Below, piece after piece: positions 35,153 through 44,637 of a stretch of DNA of 64,000 bases. This DNA comes from Bacteroidia bacterium (lineage in GTDB: Bacteria > Bacteroidota > Bacteroidia > NS11-12g > UBA955), in assembly GCA_023653095.1 (NCBI GenBank), contig JAMNXP010000004.1:1-64000 (forward strand). The letters run 5' to 3'. Positions within the stretch are counted from its first letter, which is position 1; each line of letters opens with the position of its first letter. The position numbers and the translations under genes were made by a program. A model generated the notes under the pieces. The model made no database searches and had not been told where the DNA came from. It worked only from the letters and a program-made list of their open reading frames with translations.

Positions 35153-36474
35153 AAAACATTTTAGTCATCCTTAAAAAAGAATACCTGACCCGAATCAAGA
35201 ACAAATCGTTCATCATCATGACATTTGTTGGCCCCATCTTGATGGTGGCATTCTACGCCGGGGCCATATATTTTGCCACTCAAGGCGCCGAAGACAATCG
35301 CACCCAAACCATTTATTTTTCTTCAAAAAGAGATTACGTTCGCCCTTCGGAAAGCACTTTCACCTTCGATAAGTTCTTGTTCATCAAAACCGATCAACCT
35401 CGAGATACCATTTTAGCCTCCATCAAGAATGAAACCGCAGATGCATGGCTAAACATACAAGACGAAGACTTGCGAACGCTCGATAGCACCGAACTCATCA
35501 GCAACGGCGCATTATCACTCTCGCAAAACAGCGCCCTCGAAGGATTCATCAAAGACGAAATCCGCCAAAAAATCCTTCAAAACCAAGGCATCAATAAAGC
35601 AACCTTAGACTCCGCAGAAGTTCTTGGCGGCATCAACAAACTTGAAGTTGCTGATTCTGGAAACACTGAATCAAGCGCAACGGGCATCAAAAGCGGCGTT
35701 GGCTTCGCCATGGCCCTCATCATTTACATGTTCATCTTCATTTACGGATCCATGGTCATGCGCTCAGCGATGGAAGAAAAAACCAACCGCATCGTTGAAG
35801 TCATTGTCAGTTCCGTGAAGCCCTTCGAACTCATGATGGGCAAAATTTTGGGCGTCGCCCTCGTTGGACTTACCCAATTCTTGGCCTGGATCATACTATC
35901 AGTGGCCCTCATTTCGGGCGCCTCCACCGTTTTGAAAATTGGCGCCAACTCCATACCTGCTGGCATGAATACTTCTACTGGCATGGCTCCGCCTGCCGGT
36001 CTTTCTGCTCCTTCCGGGGGACTTGAACTCATTTCTCAACTTAACAGTTTACCTTATTGGGAAATTGGAATCATCTTTATTCTCTTTTTTCTCGGGGGAT
36101 ATTTACTCTACTCTAGCATCTTCGCCGCCATCGGATCGGCAGTTAACCAAGATACCGACGTCCAACAATTCATGATGCCCGTCAGTCTTCCATTGGTTTT
36201 TGGATTCATCATTGCTCAATCAGTGGTATTCCAAGCCCCACACGGAAAACTCGCCAAAATCTTCTCCATGATACCTTTAACCAGTCCGGTAGTGATGGCC
36301 GTTCGCGCACCGTTTGGCGTGCCAATTTCCGAAATCATCGCCAGCTTTTTACTTCTCGCATTAACCTTTATATTGATGGTCTGGCTCTCAGCCAAAATCT
36401 ACCGAATTGGCATTTTGTCTTACGGCAAAAAACCCACTTGGAAGGATTTTGTCAAATGGATAAGACAATCATAA
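35149..36474 (+). CDS. ABC transporter permease, NatB-like
   Basis: A 441-residue ABC-2 type permease. One N-terminal membrane helix (SFIIMTFVGPILMVAFYAGA) is followed by a large extracytoplasmic domain (about 45-225) and at least five C-terminal helices. The conserved MEEKTNRIVEVIVSSVKPFE loop identifies the NatB group. A proline/glycine/methionine-rich loop lies at about 270-285. It functions with the preceding ATPase; substrate (Na+, drug or peptide) is not predictable. Confidence 0.88.
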   Translation: MKNILVILKKEYLTRIKNKSFIIMTFVGPILMVAFYAGAIYFATQGAEDNRTQTIYFSSKRDYVRPSESTFTFDKFLFIKTDQPRDTILASIKNETADAWLNIQDEDLRTLDSTELISNGALSLSQNSALEGFIKDEIRQKILQNQGINKATLDSAEVLGGINKLEVADSGNTESSATGIKSGVGFAMALIIYMFIFIYGSMVMRSAMEEKTNRIVEVIVSSVKPFELMMGKILGVALVGLTQFLAWIILSVALISGASTVLKIGANSIPAGMNTSTGMAPPAGLSAPSGGLELISQLNSLPYWEIGIIFILFFLGGYLLYSSIFAAIGSAVNQDTDVQQFMMPVSLPLVFGFIIAQSVVFQAPHGKLAKIFSMIPLTSPVVMAVRAPFGVPISEIIASFLLLALTFILMVWLSAKIYRIGILSYGKKPTWKDFVKWIRQS

Positions 36475-36540
36475 AAGACTGTTCGTAAAGAATTTTGACC
36501 AATTCTTTGAATATTACACAACATTCAATAGATTGGCCCT

Positions 36541-37008
36541 ATGATTCGATCAGCGTTAACCGTATCGGTTTTCATTTTCATTGTTTCCACCACATGGTTG
36601 GCCTTTGAAAAATTGATTGGCCTGCATGGATCCCTGATTGAATACCATCCAATAGTTACCCTGTTTTTGCTCCCAATCATCATCTTGATTACGGCAAAAT
36701 CCACACAACTTTATCGATTCAAGCAAGGTGGAAAAATCACCTTTACACACGCCCTATTCTTCGGACTCACCCTTACCGCATTCAACTGCGCCCTTGCCCC
36801 AGCTACACTCTGGATCTTCGAAACCTTCATCAATCCCAACTTTTATAAAGACTTCATCAAATATTCCATAGACCACGGCCTACACGACAAGGTAACAGCT
36901 TTTGATTACTTCAACCACGACAACTATTTAAGAGAATCGTTGCTCGGCCAAGCAGCTATGGGTACAATTTTAAGTATTATCCTTGCATTTAGCTCAAGTA
37001 GAAAATGA
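36541..37008 (+). CDS. DUF4199 family membrane protein
   Basis: A 155-residue protein with four hydrophobic helices. The pattern of a helix pair, ITFTHALFFGLTLTAFNC, then a cytoplasmic YFNHDNYLRESLLGQAAMG segment and a last helix is that of DUF4199, common in this phylum. Function unknown. Convergent with parC across array E. Confidence 0.7.
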   Translation: MIRSALTVSVFIFIVSTTWLAFEKLIGLHGSLIEYHPIVTLFLLPIIILITAKSTQLYRFKQGGKITFTHALFFGLTLTAFNCALAPATLWIFETFINPNFYKDFIKYSIDHGLHDKVTAFDYFNHDNYLRESLLGQAAMGTILSIILAFSSSRK

Positions 37009-37017
37009 TACCGGTTT

Positions 37018-37067
37018 TCGGTAATCGGTGATCGGTGATCAGCCGTAAGTCTCCGGCGAAGCCGTCA
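37018..37067. repeat. Heptamer array E with shared hairpin module
   Basis: Units TCGGTAA, TCGGTGA, TCGGTGA, TCAGCCG are followed by TAAGTC and the 20-bp module AGTCTCCGGCGAAGCCGTCA (37048-37067), which contains a CGGC/GCCG hairpin. The identical 20-bp module is in array D (54966-54985). The module contains the parC stop codon. Confidence 0.85.
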
Positions 37068-39761
37068 CAACAAATTCAACTGCCCGTTATCAGATAAACC
37101 CGCATCAGGAGGCTCGGGTGAATTGCCATTGTCATCATTCGATGAATCATCTTGATCAGTAGAATCATCTGAAAGATCTTCAATAATTGGCTCTTCTATC
37201 ACTTCGGGTGCGCCCTCCATGGGAGTTAATAATTGAACTTTTTTAACAAGGTCAAAGCTCAATCTGTTGCCTACTGCTTTCCAGCCTTTGACATCCATGA
37301 ATTCTGTGAGATTCACGTCAACTACCTCTTTCTCCTTTTTCTTGTTCTCAGTGGTTAGTTGAATCAGCGCTGGATTAGCCAAGGAACAAGCAATGAGCTG
37401 CGAACCTTTTTCCTCCGATATAAAAATAAATTTCTTCTCTAAAGTGCTAGTTTCTATGATGAAGCGCTTCACGAAATAGTTCTTCGATTTTCCGTCCAAA
37501 TAAACCACCTGCAACGGCAAGTCTGCATAGAATTTCTGTATGAGATAGACATCAGCAGGTTCGTAGCGATTGATCAACTCGTAATTAGTAATCTCATAAC
37601 TACCTTCTTTGTAAATCACTAAGATGCGGTCTTCACCGTTGAAATCACCCAAGAACTTTCCTTTTTCATCGCCGTTCAATCGGCCCGTTAAATCATCCCA
37701 CCAAATATTGACTCCGCCCAAGGTTGAACCTCCTTTTTCTTTGAGGTCAACGCGTTTCACGGGATACTTGGTTATTTGATTTCCGGAAGCACTCTTGCCT
37801 TTGATGGCCAACTTCGCAAAATCGTATTCAAAACTCTTGAGCCTCGCATTGGCCGATGCACTCAAATGTATGGTCACTTTTTCAGCTTCGCCATTGGCGT
37901 TGGAAGTAAAATACAACACCGCCGACTTTGGGTTTTCGTTGGCCATATTATAAATCTTTTCCCTAATCAAGCCCGTGGCATTGAAACGTTTTGCCATGGC
38001 TTTTTTGGCACTACCGTCCCAATAAATCAAATTATAAGTAGTTCGCTCGTCACCTTTGCGCCAAACATCTACATGAATAATGTCTTTACCGTAAAAATGT
38101 TTATCTGTGACTTTTGCCACCGAATACGAACCATCTTTCCGGAAAGCAATTATATCATCAATATCGCTGCAATCAGTAACAAAAACGTCCTTCTTCAGAG
38201 CCGTACCCACAAATCCTTCGTCAAAATTGGCGTACAACTTCACGTTTGCAGCAGCAACAACATTAGCCTCAATATTGTCAAAAACACGAATCTCCGTTTT
38301 ACGCTCTCTGCCAGCGCCGTATTTTTTGATCAGCTGTTTGAAATATTCAACGGCAAAATCTACAATGTGCTCTAAATGATGCTTTACTTCTTCTATTTCA
38401 TTCTCAATACCGCGTATCAACTCATCGGCTTTGAAGGCGTCAAACTTGGAAATTCTCTTGATTTTAATTTCCGTCAATCTCACCAAATCGTCTTGAGTTA
38501 CTTCACGTTGAAGCAACTTCTTAAACGGATCCAGTCCTTTATCAATGGCGGCTAACACAGCATCCCACGTTTCACATTCTTCAATGTCGCGGTAGATTCT
38601 ATTCTCGATGAATATTTTTTCGAGGGACGAAAAATGCCACTTCTCCTCCAGTTCGCCCAACTGAATTTCCAACTCGGTGCGTAGCAATCTCAGTGTATTC
38701 TCGGTACTGGCCTTGAGAATTTCGCTAACGCCAACAAACAGCGGACGATCTTCAAAAATGACACAGGCCAACGGCGAAACCGAAACTTCACAATCGGTGA
38801 AGGCATACAACGCATTGATGGCCATATCAGGACTGATACCCGGAGCCAATTGAATTTCAATTTCAACGTCGCGCGCGGTGTTATCAATTACTTTTTTGAC
38901 CTTGATTTTTCCATTATCGCTGGCTTTGATGATGCTTTCAATCAAGCTGCCCGTGGTGGTTCCGAATGGAATTTCTTTTATCAGGAGGGTACTTTTATCT
39001 TTCTCCTCAATTCTGGCTCTAATTCGAACTTTCGCTCCTTTTTTTCCGTCGTTGTAGGCGGAAAAGTCAGCAAGTCCCCCGGTCAAAAAATCAGGAAAAA
39101 TCTCAACTTTTTTGCCCTTCAAAATCTGGATACTCGCTTCACACAATTCAATGAAATTGTGCGGCATGATCTTGGTAGACAAGCCAACAGCAATACCCTC
39201 AACCCCTTGTGCCAAGAGCAATGGAAACTTCATGGGAAGATTAATGGGTTCTCTCTTCCTTCCGTCGTAACTGCGTTGCCATTCAGTGGTTTTCTCATTG
39301 AAAGCCACCTCCTTGGCAAACTTTGAAAGTCTCGCTTCAATGTAACGAGGCGCGGCAGCAGAATCTCCAGTTCTAACATCACCCCAGTTACCTTGGGTAT
39401 CAATGAGAAGATCTTTCTGACCAATATTCACCAGCGCATCTCCAATGGCTGCATCGCCGTGAGGGTGGTACGCCATGGTAGCACCTATGATGTTTGCCAC
39501 CTTGTTAAAGCGACCATCATCCATTTCATTCATGGCATGAAGAATTCTGCGTTGAACCGGCTTTAAACCATCTTCCAATGCAGGAATAGCGCGCTCCAAA
39601 ATAACGTAGCTCGCGTATTCTACGAACCAATCTTTGAAGAGCCCTGCAACGGGCTTCACCACTCCCCCAACACCAACTTCACTCGAATTTTCACTCGATT
39701 GTTCTTCTGGGGATGTTAAATCAGCCTCTAAATCGTCTAAATCCATGATCAATGACTTCAA
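37065..39761 (-). CDS. parC: DNA topoisomerase IV subunit A
   Basis: An 898-residue type II topoisomerase A subunit that cleaves and rejoins DNA for chromosome decatenation. The winged-helix region GRFNKVANIIGATMAYHPHGD and the active-site tyrosine in PRYIEARLSKF are intact. The C-terminal DNA-wrapping region is followed by an acidic Asp/Ser-rich tail. M6 (39746) is an alternative start. Topo IV rather than gyrase is inferred from the divergent C-terminal domain and from pairing with ParE at 56.7 kb. The stop codon lies in array E. Confidence 0.85.
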   Translation of the reverse strand: MKSLIMDLDDLEADLTSPEEQSSENSSEVGVGGVVKPVAGLFKDWFVEYASYVILERAIPALEDGLKPVQRRILHAMNEMDDGRFNKVANIIGATMAYHPHGDAAIGDALVNIGQKDLLIDTQGNWGDVRTGDSAAAPRYIEARLSKFAKEVAFNEKTTEWQRSYDGRKREPINLPMKFPLLLAQGVEGIAVGLSTKIMPHNFIELCEASIQILKGKKVEIFPDFLTGGLADFSAYNDGKKGAKVRIRARIEEKDKSTLLIKEIPFGTTTGSLIESIIKASDNGKIKVKKVIDNTARDVEIEIQLAPGISPDMAINALYAFTDCEVSVSPLACVIFEDRPLFVGVSEILKASTENTLRLLRTELEIQLGELEEKWHFSSLEKIFIENRIYRDIEECETWDAVLAAIDKGLDPFKKLLQREVTQDDLVRLTEIKIKRISKFDAFKADELIRGIENEIEEVKHHLEHIVDFAVEYFKQLIKKYGAGRERKTEIRVFDNIEANVVAAANVKLYANFDEGFVGTALKKDVFVTDCSDIDDIIAFRKDGSYSVAKVTDKHFYGKDIIHVDVWRKGDERTTYNLIYWDGSAKKAMAKRFNATGLIREKIYNMANENPKSAVLYFTSNANGEAEKVTIHLSASANARLKSFEYDFAKLAIKGKSASGNQITKYPVKRVDLKEKGGSTLGGVNIWWDDLTGRLNGDEKGKFLGDFNGEDRILVIYKEGSYEITNYELINRYEPADVYLIQKFYADLPLQVVYLDGKSKNYFVKRFIIETSTLEKKFIFISEEKGSQLIACSLANPALIQLTTENKKKEKEVVDVNLTEFMDVKGWKAVGNRLSFDLVKKVQLLTPMEGAPEVIEEPIIEDLSDDSTDQDDSSNDDNGNSPEPPDAGLSDNGQLNLL

Positions 39762-39853
39762 ATCTATTGCTTAAACTTCTTTGTTCCTAAACAGTTTATT
39801 CACATCCAAACCATGTGCCATTTTGTCAGTTTATAGTATATTTGTAACTAGAT

Positions 39854-41122
39854 ATGGATTTGCAGCAGGTAAAACAACGATTTGGCATCATTGGAAACAG
39901 CCCTTTGTTAAATGCCGCTTTGCAAACCGCCACCAAAGTTGCTCCCACCGATATGAACGTCTTAATTCAAGGCGAGAGTGGTGTCGGAAAAGAAAGCTTT
40001 TCAAAGGTAATTCATCTTCTCAGCAACCGCAAACACGCGCCCTTTATTGCCGTAAACTGCGGTGCCATTCCCGAAGGAACCATAGACAGTGAACTTTTTG
40101 GACATGAAAAAGGTGCTTTTACAGGCGCCACCGATAAACGCAAGGGCTATTTTGAAAGCGTAAACGGAGGCACCATCTTCCTAGACGAAGTTGGAGAGCT
40201 TCCCCTCGGGACTCAAGCACGCTTACTTCGTATTCTCGAAAACGGTGAATTCATCAAAGTGGGTAGCTCCGCTGTCCAAAAAACAGACGTCCGAATTGTT
40301 GCGGCGACCAACAGAGATTTGCTTGAACGTGCACGAATGGGCAAATTCAGAGAAGATCTTTACTACCGACTTGCAACTGTACCCATTCGAGTACCAAAAC
40401 TCCTCGACAGAAAACAAGATACTTATTTGCTTTTCCTAAAGTTCAGCTCTGATTTCGCTGAAACACATCACCGGAACATCTTAGAACTAACCCCAGACGC
40501 GCAAAGAGTACTTTCTGAATACCCATGGCCAGGCAATATTCGTCAGCTGAAAAACGTAACCGAACAAGTCTGCGTTCTCGAATCATCTGATATCATTGAC
40601 ACTCCAACCCTTCTAAGATATTTACCACCTGTTGAATCCCACCTTCCAATATTGCTCGGAAAAATAGATGGCAACTACGAGGGAATGAGTGAGCGAGATA
40701 TTTTTTACAAAGTCCTAGTTGACCTCCGAAGAGACGTAAACGACCTCAAAAAAGTAGTTTTTGGCCTCCTCGAAAACAACGAACCCATCACCAATACCAC
40801 ACCCAATTACAATCCCGCCCCAACATACTCACAAGATTCTTCGACGCCAAACAGACTGCAACTTCCCAATGAAACCAGTCGAGTACATGAATACGAAACC
40901 ACATCATTCAATTCAAACAATGATGAAGACGACGAAGATTTCATTGAGGCCGAAACCTATTCTTCTGACACTGACTCAACCCTAAGTCTTGAAGCAAAAG
41001 AAATTGAAATGATTCGGTTAGCCCTTACTAAAAACCACGGAAAACGCAAAAAAGCCGCCGATGACTTGGGCATTTCGGAAAGAACCTTATACCGCAAAAT
41101 CAAACAATACGATTTAGAATGA
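39854..41122 (+). CDS. Sigma54-dependent transcriptional activator (no receiver domain)
   Basis: A 422-residue AAA+ activator. Walker A is GESGVGKE (40-47), the sigma54-contact loop is GAFTGATDKRKGYFE and Walker B is GGTIFLDEVGEL. The C-terminal Fis-type helix-turn-helix reads RKKAADDLGISERTLYRKI. It lacks an N-terminal regulatory domain, so it may be constitutive or controlled by partners. A TATATTTG element lies at 39837-39844. It overlaps lptE by 4 bp, linking it to envelope genes. Confidence 0.9.
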   Translation: MDLQQVKQRFGIIGNSPLLNAALQTATKVAPTDMNVLIQGESGVGKESFSKVIHLLSNRKHAPFIAVNCGAIPEGTIDSELFGHEKGAFTGATDKRKGYFESVNGGTIFLDEVGELPLGTQARLLRILENGEFIKVGSSAVQKTDVRIVAATNRDLLERARMGKFREDLYYRLATVPIRVPKLLDRKQDTYLLFLKFSSDFAETHHRNILELTPDAQRVLSEYPWPGNIRQLKNVTEQVCVLESSDIIDTPTLLRYLPPVESHLPILLGKIDGNYEGMSERDIFYKVLVDLRRDVNDLKKVVFGLLENNEPITNTTPNYNPAPTYSQDSSTPNRLQLPNETSRVHEYETTSFNSNNDEDDEDFIEAETYSSDTDSTLSLEAKEIEMIRLALTKNHGKRKKAADDLGISERTLYRKIKQYDLE

Positions 41123-41622
41123 AGTCAATCACCAAAATTCTCATAGCAGTCATTGCAGTATTGACAACGTCTTGCGGCATCTATAATTTTAGGGGTGCTA
41201 ACATCCCAGACGACGTAAAAACTTTCAGCGTGGGATTTTTCTCCAACGAAGCATCATACGTAAATCCTAGCCTCTCCGTTGACTTAACAGAAAAGCTCAA
41301 AACCAAATTCCAAACCGAAACCACGTTAAACCTCAAATCAGACGACGGCGACTACCAAATGTCAGGTGTCGTGAAACGATACGAAATAACTCCGGCCGCA
41401 CTGAACGCTCAAACTAGCGCTGCACAAACGCAATTCAGCATCACCATAAACGTAGACTTTATTTGCCCCAAACATCCAGAAAAAGACTTCAGCAAAGATT
41501 TCACATCCTCCACCACTTTTGACGCTTCCACTGAATTCAGCAGTGTAGAATCATCACTAACAGCCGAACTCACAGAAATCATTGTACAACAAATTTTTGC
41601 CGCCATTGCCTTAGATTGGTAA
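41119..41622 (+). CDS. lptE: LptE-family lipoprotein (LPS assembly)
   Basis: A 167-residue outer-membrane lipoprotein that partners LptD in lipopolysaccharide insertion. The lipobox is LTTSCG; the mature start GIYNFRGANIPDDVKTFSV and the FQTETTLNLKSDDGDYQMSG segment are typical of LptE in this phylum. Overlap with the sigma54 activator suggests one operon continuing to secG. Confidence 0.85.
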   Translation: MKSITKILIAVIAVLTTSCGIYNFRGANIPDDVKTFSVGFFSNEASYVNPSLSVDLTEKLKTKFQTETTLNLKSDDGDYQMSGVVKRYEITPAALNAQTSAAQTQFSITINVDFICPKHPEKDFSKDFTSSTTFDASTEFSSVESSLTAELTEIIVQQIFAAIALDW

Positions 41623-41658
41623 TCAATCATTAATTACCTCTTTTCAGAAGAACCCAAC

Positions 41659-42597
41659 ATGAACGCCCAGGAACTCCAAAAAATATTGCATCAACCAAAA
41701 TCCATAGACGCCAGTACAGCGATGGAGTTGATGCAATTATGCAAGGAATTCCCCTATTTTGCCTGGCCCTTCGCAGCGCTCACTTCCTATCAATTAGAAA
41801 AAAACGACTTCCGTCTCGAAAATACCCTTCATCAAACTTCACTGCGCACCCACAACCGCCAATGGCTGCAAGATTACCTATTCAAACCAGCGGACAGCGA
41901 GCAGCTGACAGCGTTCAGCCGACAGCAATCAGCTGACAGTTTAGAGGTTAGAGAGGAGAGTTTAGAGCGAACAGCGGACAGCGGACAGCCTACCACCGAT
42001 CACCGACCACCGATCACCGATAACCGACCACCGATCACCGAAAATCTAGAAGCCATCAACCCTTCTTTAAATCCTCTTGAGCAAGACGTTATTGAATTAG
42101 AAATAGAAACCGTTGAAAATCTTGAAAGTCTTCCCATAGAAGAAACTGAAGAGGTTGAGCCTAAATCAAAACCCGTAAGATTGGTCGCTCCTGTGTATAA
42201 CTTGGAAGACCTTTTCCCAGCCCCTGAACCCGATGTACCCAAACAAGTGGCATCATCTGACTTTTATGCATGGTTGAATGCAGGAAGTGCACAAAAAAAC
42301 ACCCCTGCGAATAAACCAATTGAACGAAAAGAAGATCTTATTGAAAAGTTCTTGAAGACAAAGCCCAGTATTTCAAGGCCAAAACAGGAATTTTATACTC
42401 CTGAAAAAGCCATGAAGAAAAGCGAAGTACTGAACAATAAAATTGTAACTGAAACATTGGCAAAGATTTACACCAAACAAGGAAACTTCGAAAAAGCAAT
42501 AGATGCTTATGAACAGTTGAGTTTGAAATTTCCCGAAAAAAAGACGTACTTTGCAAACCTTATTGATCAAATAAAAAAAGAAAATAATTTATCATGA
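41659..42597 (+). CDS. TPR-like protein carrying a translated heptamer array
   Basis: A 312-residue protein. The N-terminal part (LMQLCKEFPYFAWPFAALTS) and the C-terminal tetratricopeptide pair (IVTETLAKIYTKQGNFEKAI, AYEQLSLKFPEK) are conserved-looking. Residues about 77-128 are the translation of 22 consecutive 7-bp units (array F), giving low-complexity sequence such as TTDHRPPITDNRPPITE. The frame stays open throughout. It overlaps secG by 4 bp, so it is in the lptE-secG operon. Confidence 0.75.
   Translation: MNAQELQKILHQPKSIDASTAMELMQLCKEFPYFAWPFAALTSYQLEKNDFRLENTLHQTSLRTHNRQWLQDYLFKPADSEQLTAFSRQQSADSLEVREESLERTADSGQPTTDHRPPITDNRPPITENLEAINPSLNPLEQDVIELEIETVENLESLPIEETEEVEPKSKPVRLVAPVYNLEDLFPAPEPDVPKQVASSDFYAWLNAGSAQKNTPANKPIERKEDLIEKFLKTKPSISRPKQEFYTPEKAMKKSEVLNNKIVTETLAKIYTKQGNFEKAIDAYEQLSLKFPEKKTYFANLIDQIKKENNLS
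41888..42041. repeat. Heptamer array F inside a coding sequence
   Basis: Twenty-two uninterrupted 7-bp units: CAGCNNN types, then GAGNNNA types (GAGTTTA), then CAGCGGA, then CCACCGA/TCACCGA. The words are reverse complements of those in arrays A, C, D and E. The register never slips over 154 bp. Confidence 0.95.
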
Positions 42598-42890
42598 ATT
42601 GGATACTCATTTTAGCCGCAATCGTTTCCATCTTGTTGATCTTGGTGATTTTAGTTCAAAATCCCAAAGGAGGCGGATTGGCATCTAACTTCTCACAAGG
42701 AAATCAAATTTTCGGAGTTGAAAAAACAACCGATATCGTTGAAAAAGTAACCTGGGGCGGTGCAATCTTAATTGTAATCGTTTCATTGATTGCTTCTTCT
42801 TACAATGGCGGAAGAAAAGCCGCTTCACAAAACCAACCCGCAGCAGATAAAGTGGAGTTGCCCGATGTGAAAATTCCAGCGAAGAAGTAA
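42594..42890 (+). CDS. secG: Preprotein translocase subunit SecG
   Basis: A 98-residue membrane protein with two helices (LILAAIVSILLILVILVQ and ILIVIVSLIASS) flanking the conserved loop NPKGGGLASNFSQGNQIFGV. It is part of SecYEG. Start overlaps the TPR gene stop by 4 bp. A bidirectional terminator follows at 42911-42940. Confidence 0.93.
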   Translation: MNWILILAAIVSILLILVILVQNPKGGGLASNFSQGNQIFGVEKTTDIVEKVTWGGAILIVIVSLIASSYNGGRKAASQNQPAADKVELPDVKIPAKK

Positions 42891-42910
42891 TACAAATACC
42901 TTTATAAACA

Positions 42911-42940
42911 AAAAAAGGCTTCCCGAGGGAAGCCTTTTTT
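42911..42940. terminator. Bidirectional intrinsic terminator between secG and hutU
   Basis: AAAAAAGGCTTCC / GGAAGCCTTTTTT forms a 13-bp stem with a CGAG loop. A-run and T-run flanks make it work on both strands for the convergent genes. Confidence 0.92.
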
Positions 42941-42945
42941 TATAC

Positions 42946-44625
42946 TTACTTATTCTTTAATCTCTCCAATAAATCTAAGCCGTGTTGCTTGGCTGTTTCC
43001 TTGGCAATTTCATATCCAGCATCGGCATGTCTTACCACACCCATTCCTGGATCGTTGTGCAACACCCTGCGCAGACGTTCTTCTGCATCAGCAGTTCCAT
43101 CGGCAACAATCACCATTCCTGAATGGATGGAATATCCCATACCAACTCCGCCACCGTGATGCAAACTCACCCAACTGGCTCCACCTGCAGTGTTTACCAA
43201 GGCGTTCAAAATAGGCCAGTCCGCAACCGCATCAGATCCATCCAACATAGCTTCGGTTTCTCTATTGGGAGATGCTACTGAACCTGTATCCAAATGATCT
43301 CTTCCAATAACTATTGGCGCCTTCAATTCGCCTGTTCTCACCATTTCATTGAATGCCAAGGCCGCTTTTTGACGCGCACCTTGTCCAATCCAACAGATTC
43401 TTGCCGGCAATCCCTGAAATTCAATGCGGTCTTGAGCCATCGTGATCCAACGTTTCAAGCCTTCATCCTCAGGAAACAACTCCAATATTTTTTTGTCTGT
43501 CTTGTATATATCTTCAGGATCTCCGCTCAAAGCTACCCATCTAAATGGACCTTTGCCTTGGCAGAACAACGGACGAATGTACGCCGGCACAAATCCAGGA
43601 AAATCAAAGGCATTCTTAACTCCAACCTCCAAAGCACGGCCCCTCAAATTATTGCCATAATCAAACACAATAGAGCCTTTTTGTTGCATTTCCAACATCA
43701 ACTCAACGTGTCTAGCCATAGTTTTATAACTCAAATCCACATATTTATCAGGGTCGTTCTTTCTCAATCTATCCGCCGCTTCAACGTCCATCCCTTCGGG
43801 GTAATAACCAATCAAAGGGTCATGCGCTGATGTCTGATCAGTTAAGGTATCTGGAATAATTCCGCGCTCTAACATCCTCGAGAGCAAATCAACTGCATTG
43901 CATAACACCCCAATACTAACACCTGCGCCTTCTTTTTTTGCCAACAATGCCTTGTCTATGGCATCGTCAATATCGCGACTCATCACATCTAAGTAACGGG
44001 TTTCCAAACGCTTTCTAATACGCCATTCTTCCACTTCCGCAACCAAGGCTACCCCCTCATTCATGGTAATGGCCAATGGTTGCGCACCACCCATGCCTCC
44101 CAATCCGGCGGTCACATTCAATGTACCTTTTAAAGTACCACCAAAATGTTGGCGTGCACATTCTGCGTAGGTTTCATAGGTACCTTGAACTATTCCTTGT
44201 GAACCAATATAAATCCAACTTCCGGCCGTCATTTGACCGTACATCATCAACCCCTTAGCCTCTAACTCCCTGAAATGATCCCAGTTAGCCCAATTAGGAA
44301 CCAATTGACTATTGCTAATCAATACCCTTGGAGCATCTTTGTGCGTAGGCAAAATAGCCACCGGCTTACCGCTTTGAACCATTAACGTTTCATTGTCGTT
44401 CAAATCAATCAGAGCTTTACAAATATTGTCGAAAGCTTCCCAGTTACGAGCTGCTTTTCCAAGTCCGCCGTAAACAATCAAACCTTCGGGACGCTCCGCA
44501 ACATCTGGATCCAAATTATTGTGCAACATTCTGTATGCCGCTTCTTGAACCCATCCCTTACAAACCAACTGATTGCCGATGGGCGATTTCACCGGCCTTG
44601 GACCTGATATCTTTTCGTTTGACAT
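42946..44625 (-). CDS. hutU: Urocanate hydratase
   Basis: A 559-residue enzyme converting urocanate to imidazolonepropionate in histidine degradation, using tightly bound NAD+. The NAD-binding [16 protein letters not shown] and the conserved [23 protein letters not shown] and [13 protein letters not shown] motifs are present, and length is normal. No other hut gene is nearby. It may be cotranscribed with tex, whose stop is 12 bp away. Confidence 0.95.
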   Translation of the reverse strand: MSNEKISGPRPVKSPIGNQLVCKGWVQEAAYRMLHNNLDPDVAERPEGLIVYGGLGKAARNWEAFDNICKALIDLNDNETLMVQSGKPVAILPTHKDAPRVLISNSQLVPNWANWDHFRELEAKGLMMYGQMTAGSWIYIGSQGIVQGTYETYAECARQHFGGTLKGTLNVTAGLGGMGGAQPLAITMNEGVALVAEVEEWRIRKRLETRYLDVMSRDIDDAIDKALLAKKEGAGVSIGVLCNAVDLLSRMLERGIIPDTLTDQTSAHDPLIGYYPEGMDVEAADRLRKNDPDKYVDLSYKTMARHVELMLEMQQKGSIVFDYGNNLRGRALEVGVKNAFDFPGFVPAYIRPLFCQGKGPFRWVALSGDPEDIYKTDKKILELFPEDEGLKRWITMAQDRIEFQGLPARICWIGQGARQKAALAFNEMVRTGELKAPIVIGRDHLDTGSVASPNRETEAMLDGSDAVADWPILNALVNTAGGASWVSLHHGGGVGMGYSIHSGMVIVADGTADAEERLRRVLHNDPGMGVVRHADAGYEIAKETAKQHGLDLLERLKNK

Positions 44626-44637
44626 ACTGCAAAGGTA

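Noticed and set aside
43294-43830. 178-aa open frame opposite hutU
   Set aside because: Antisense shadow of a strongly conserved enzyme gene with no recognisable domain.
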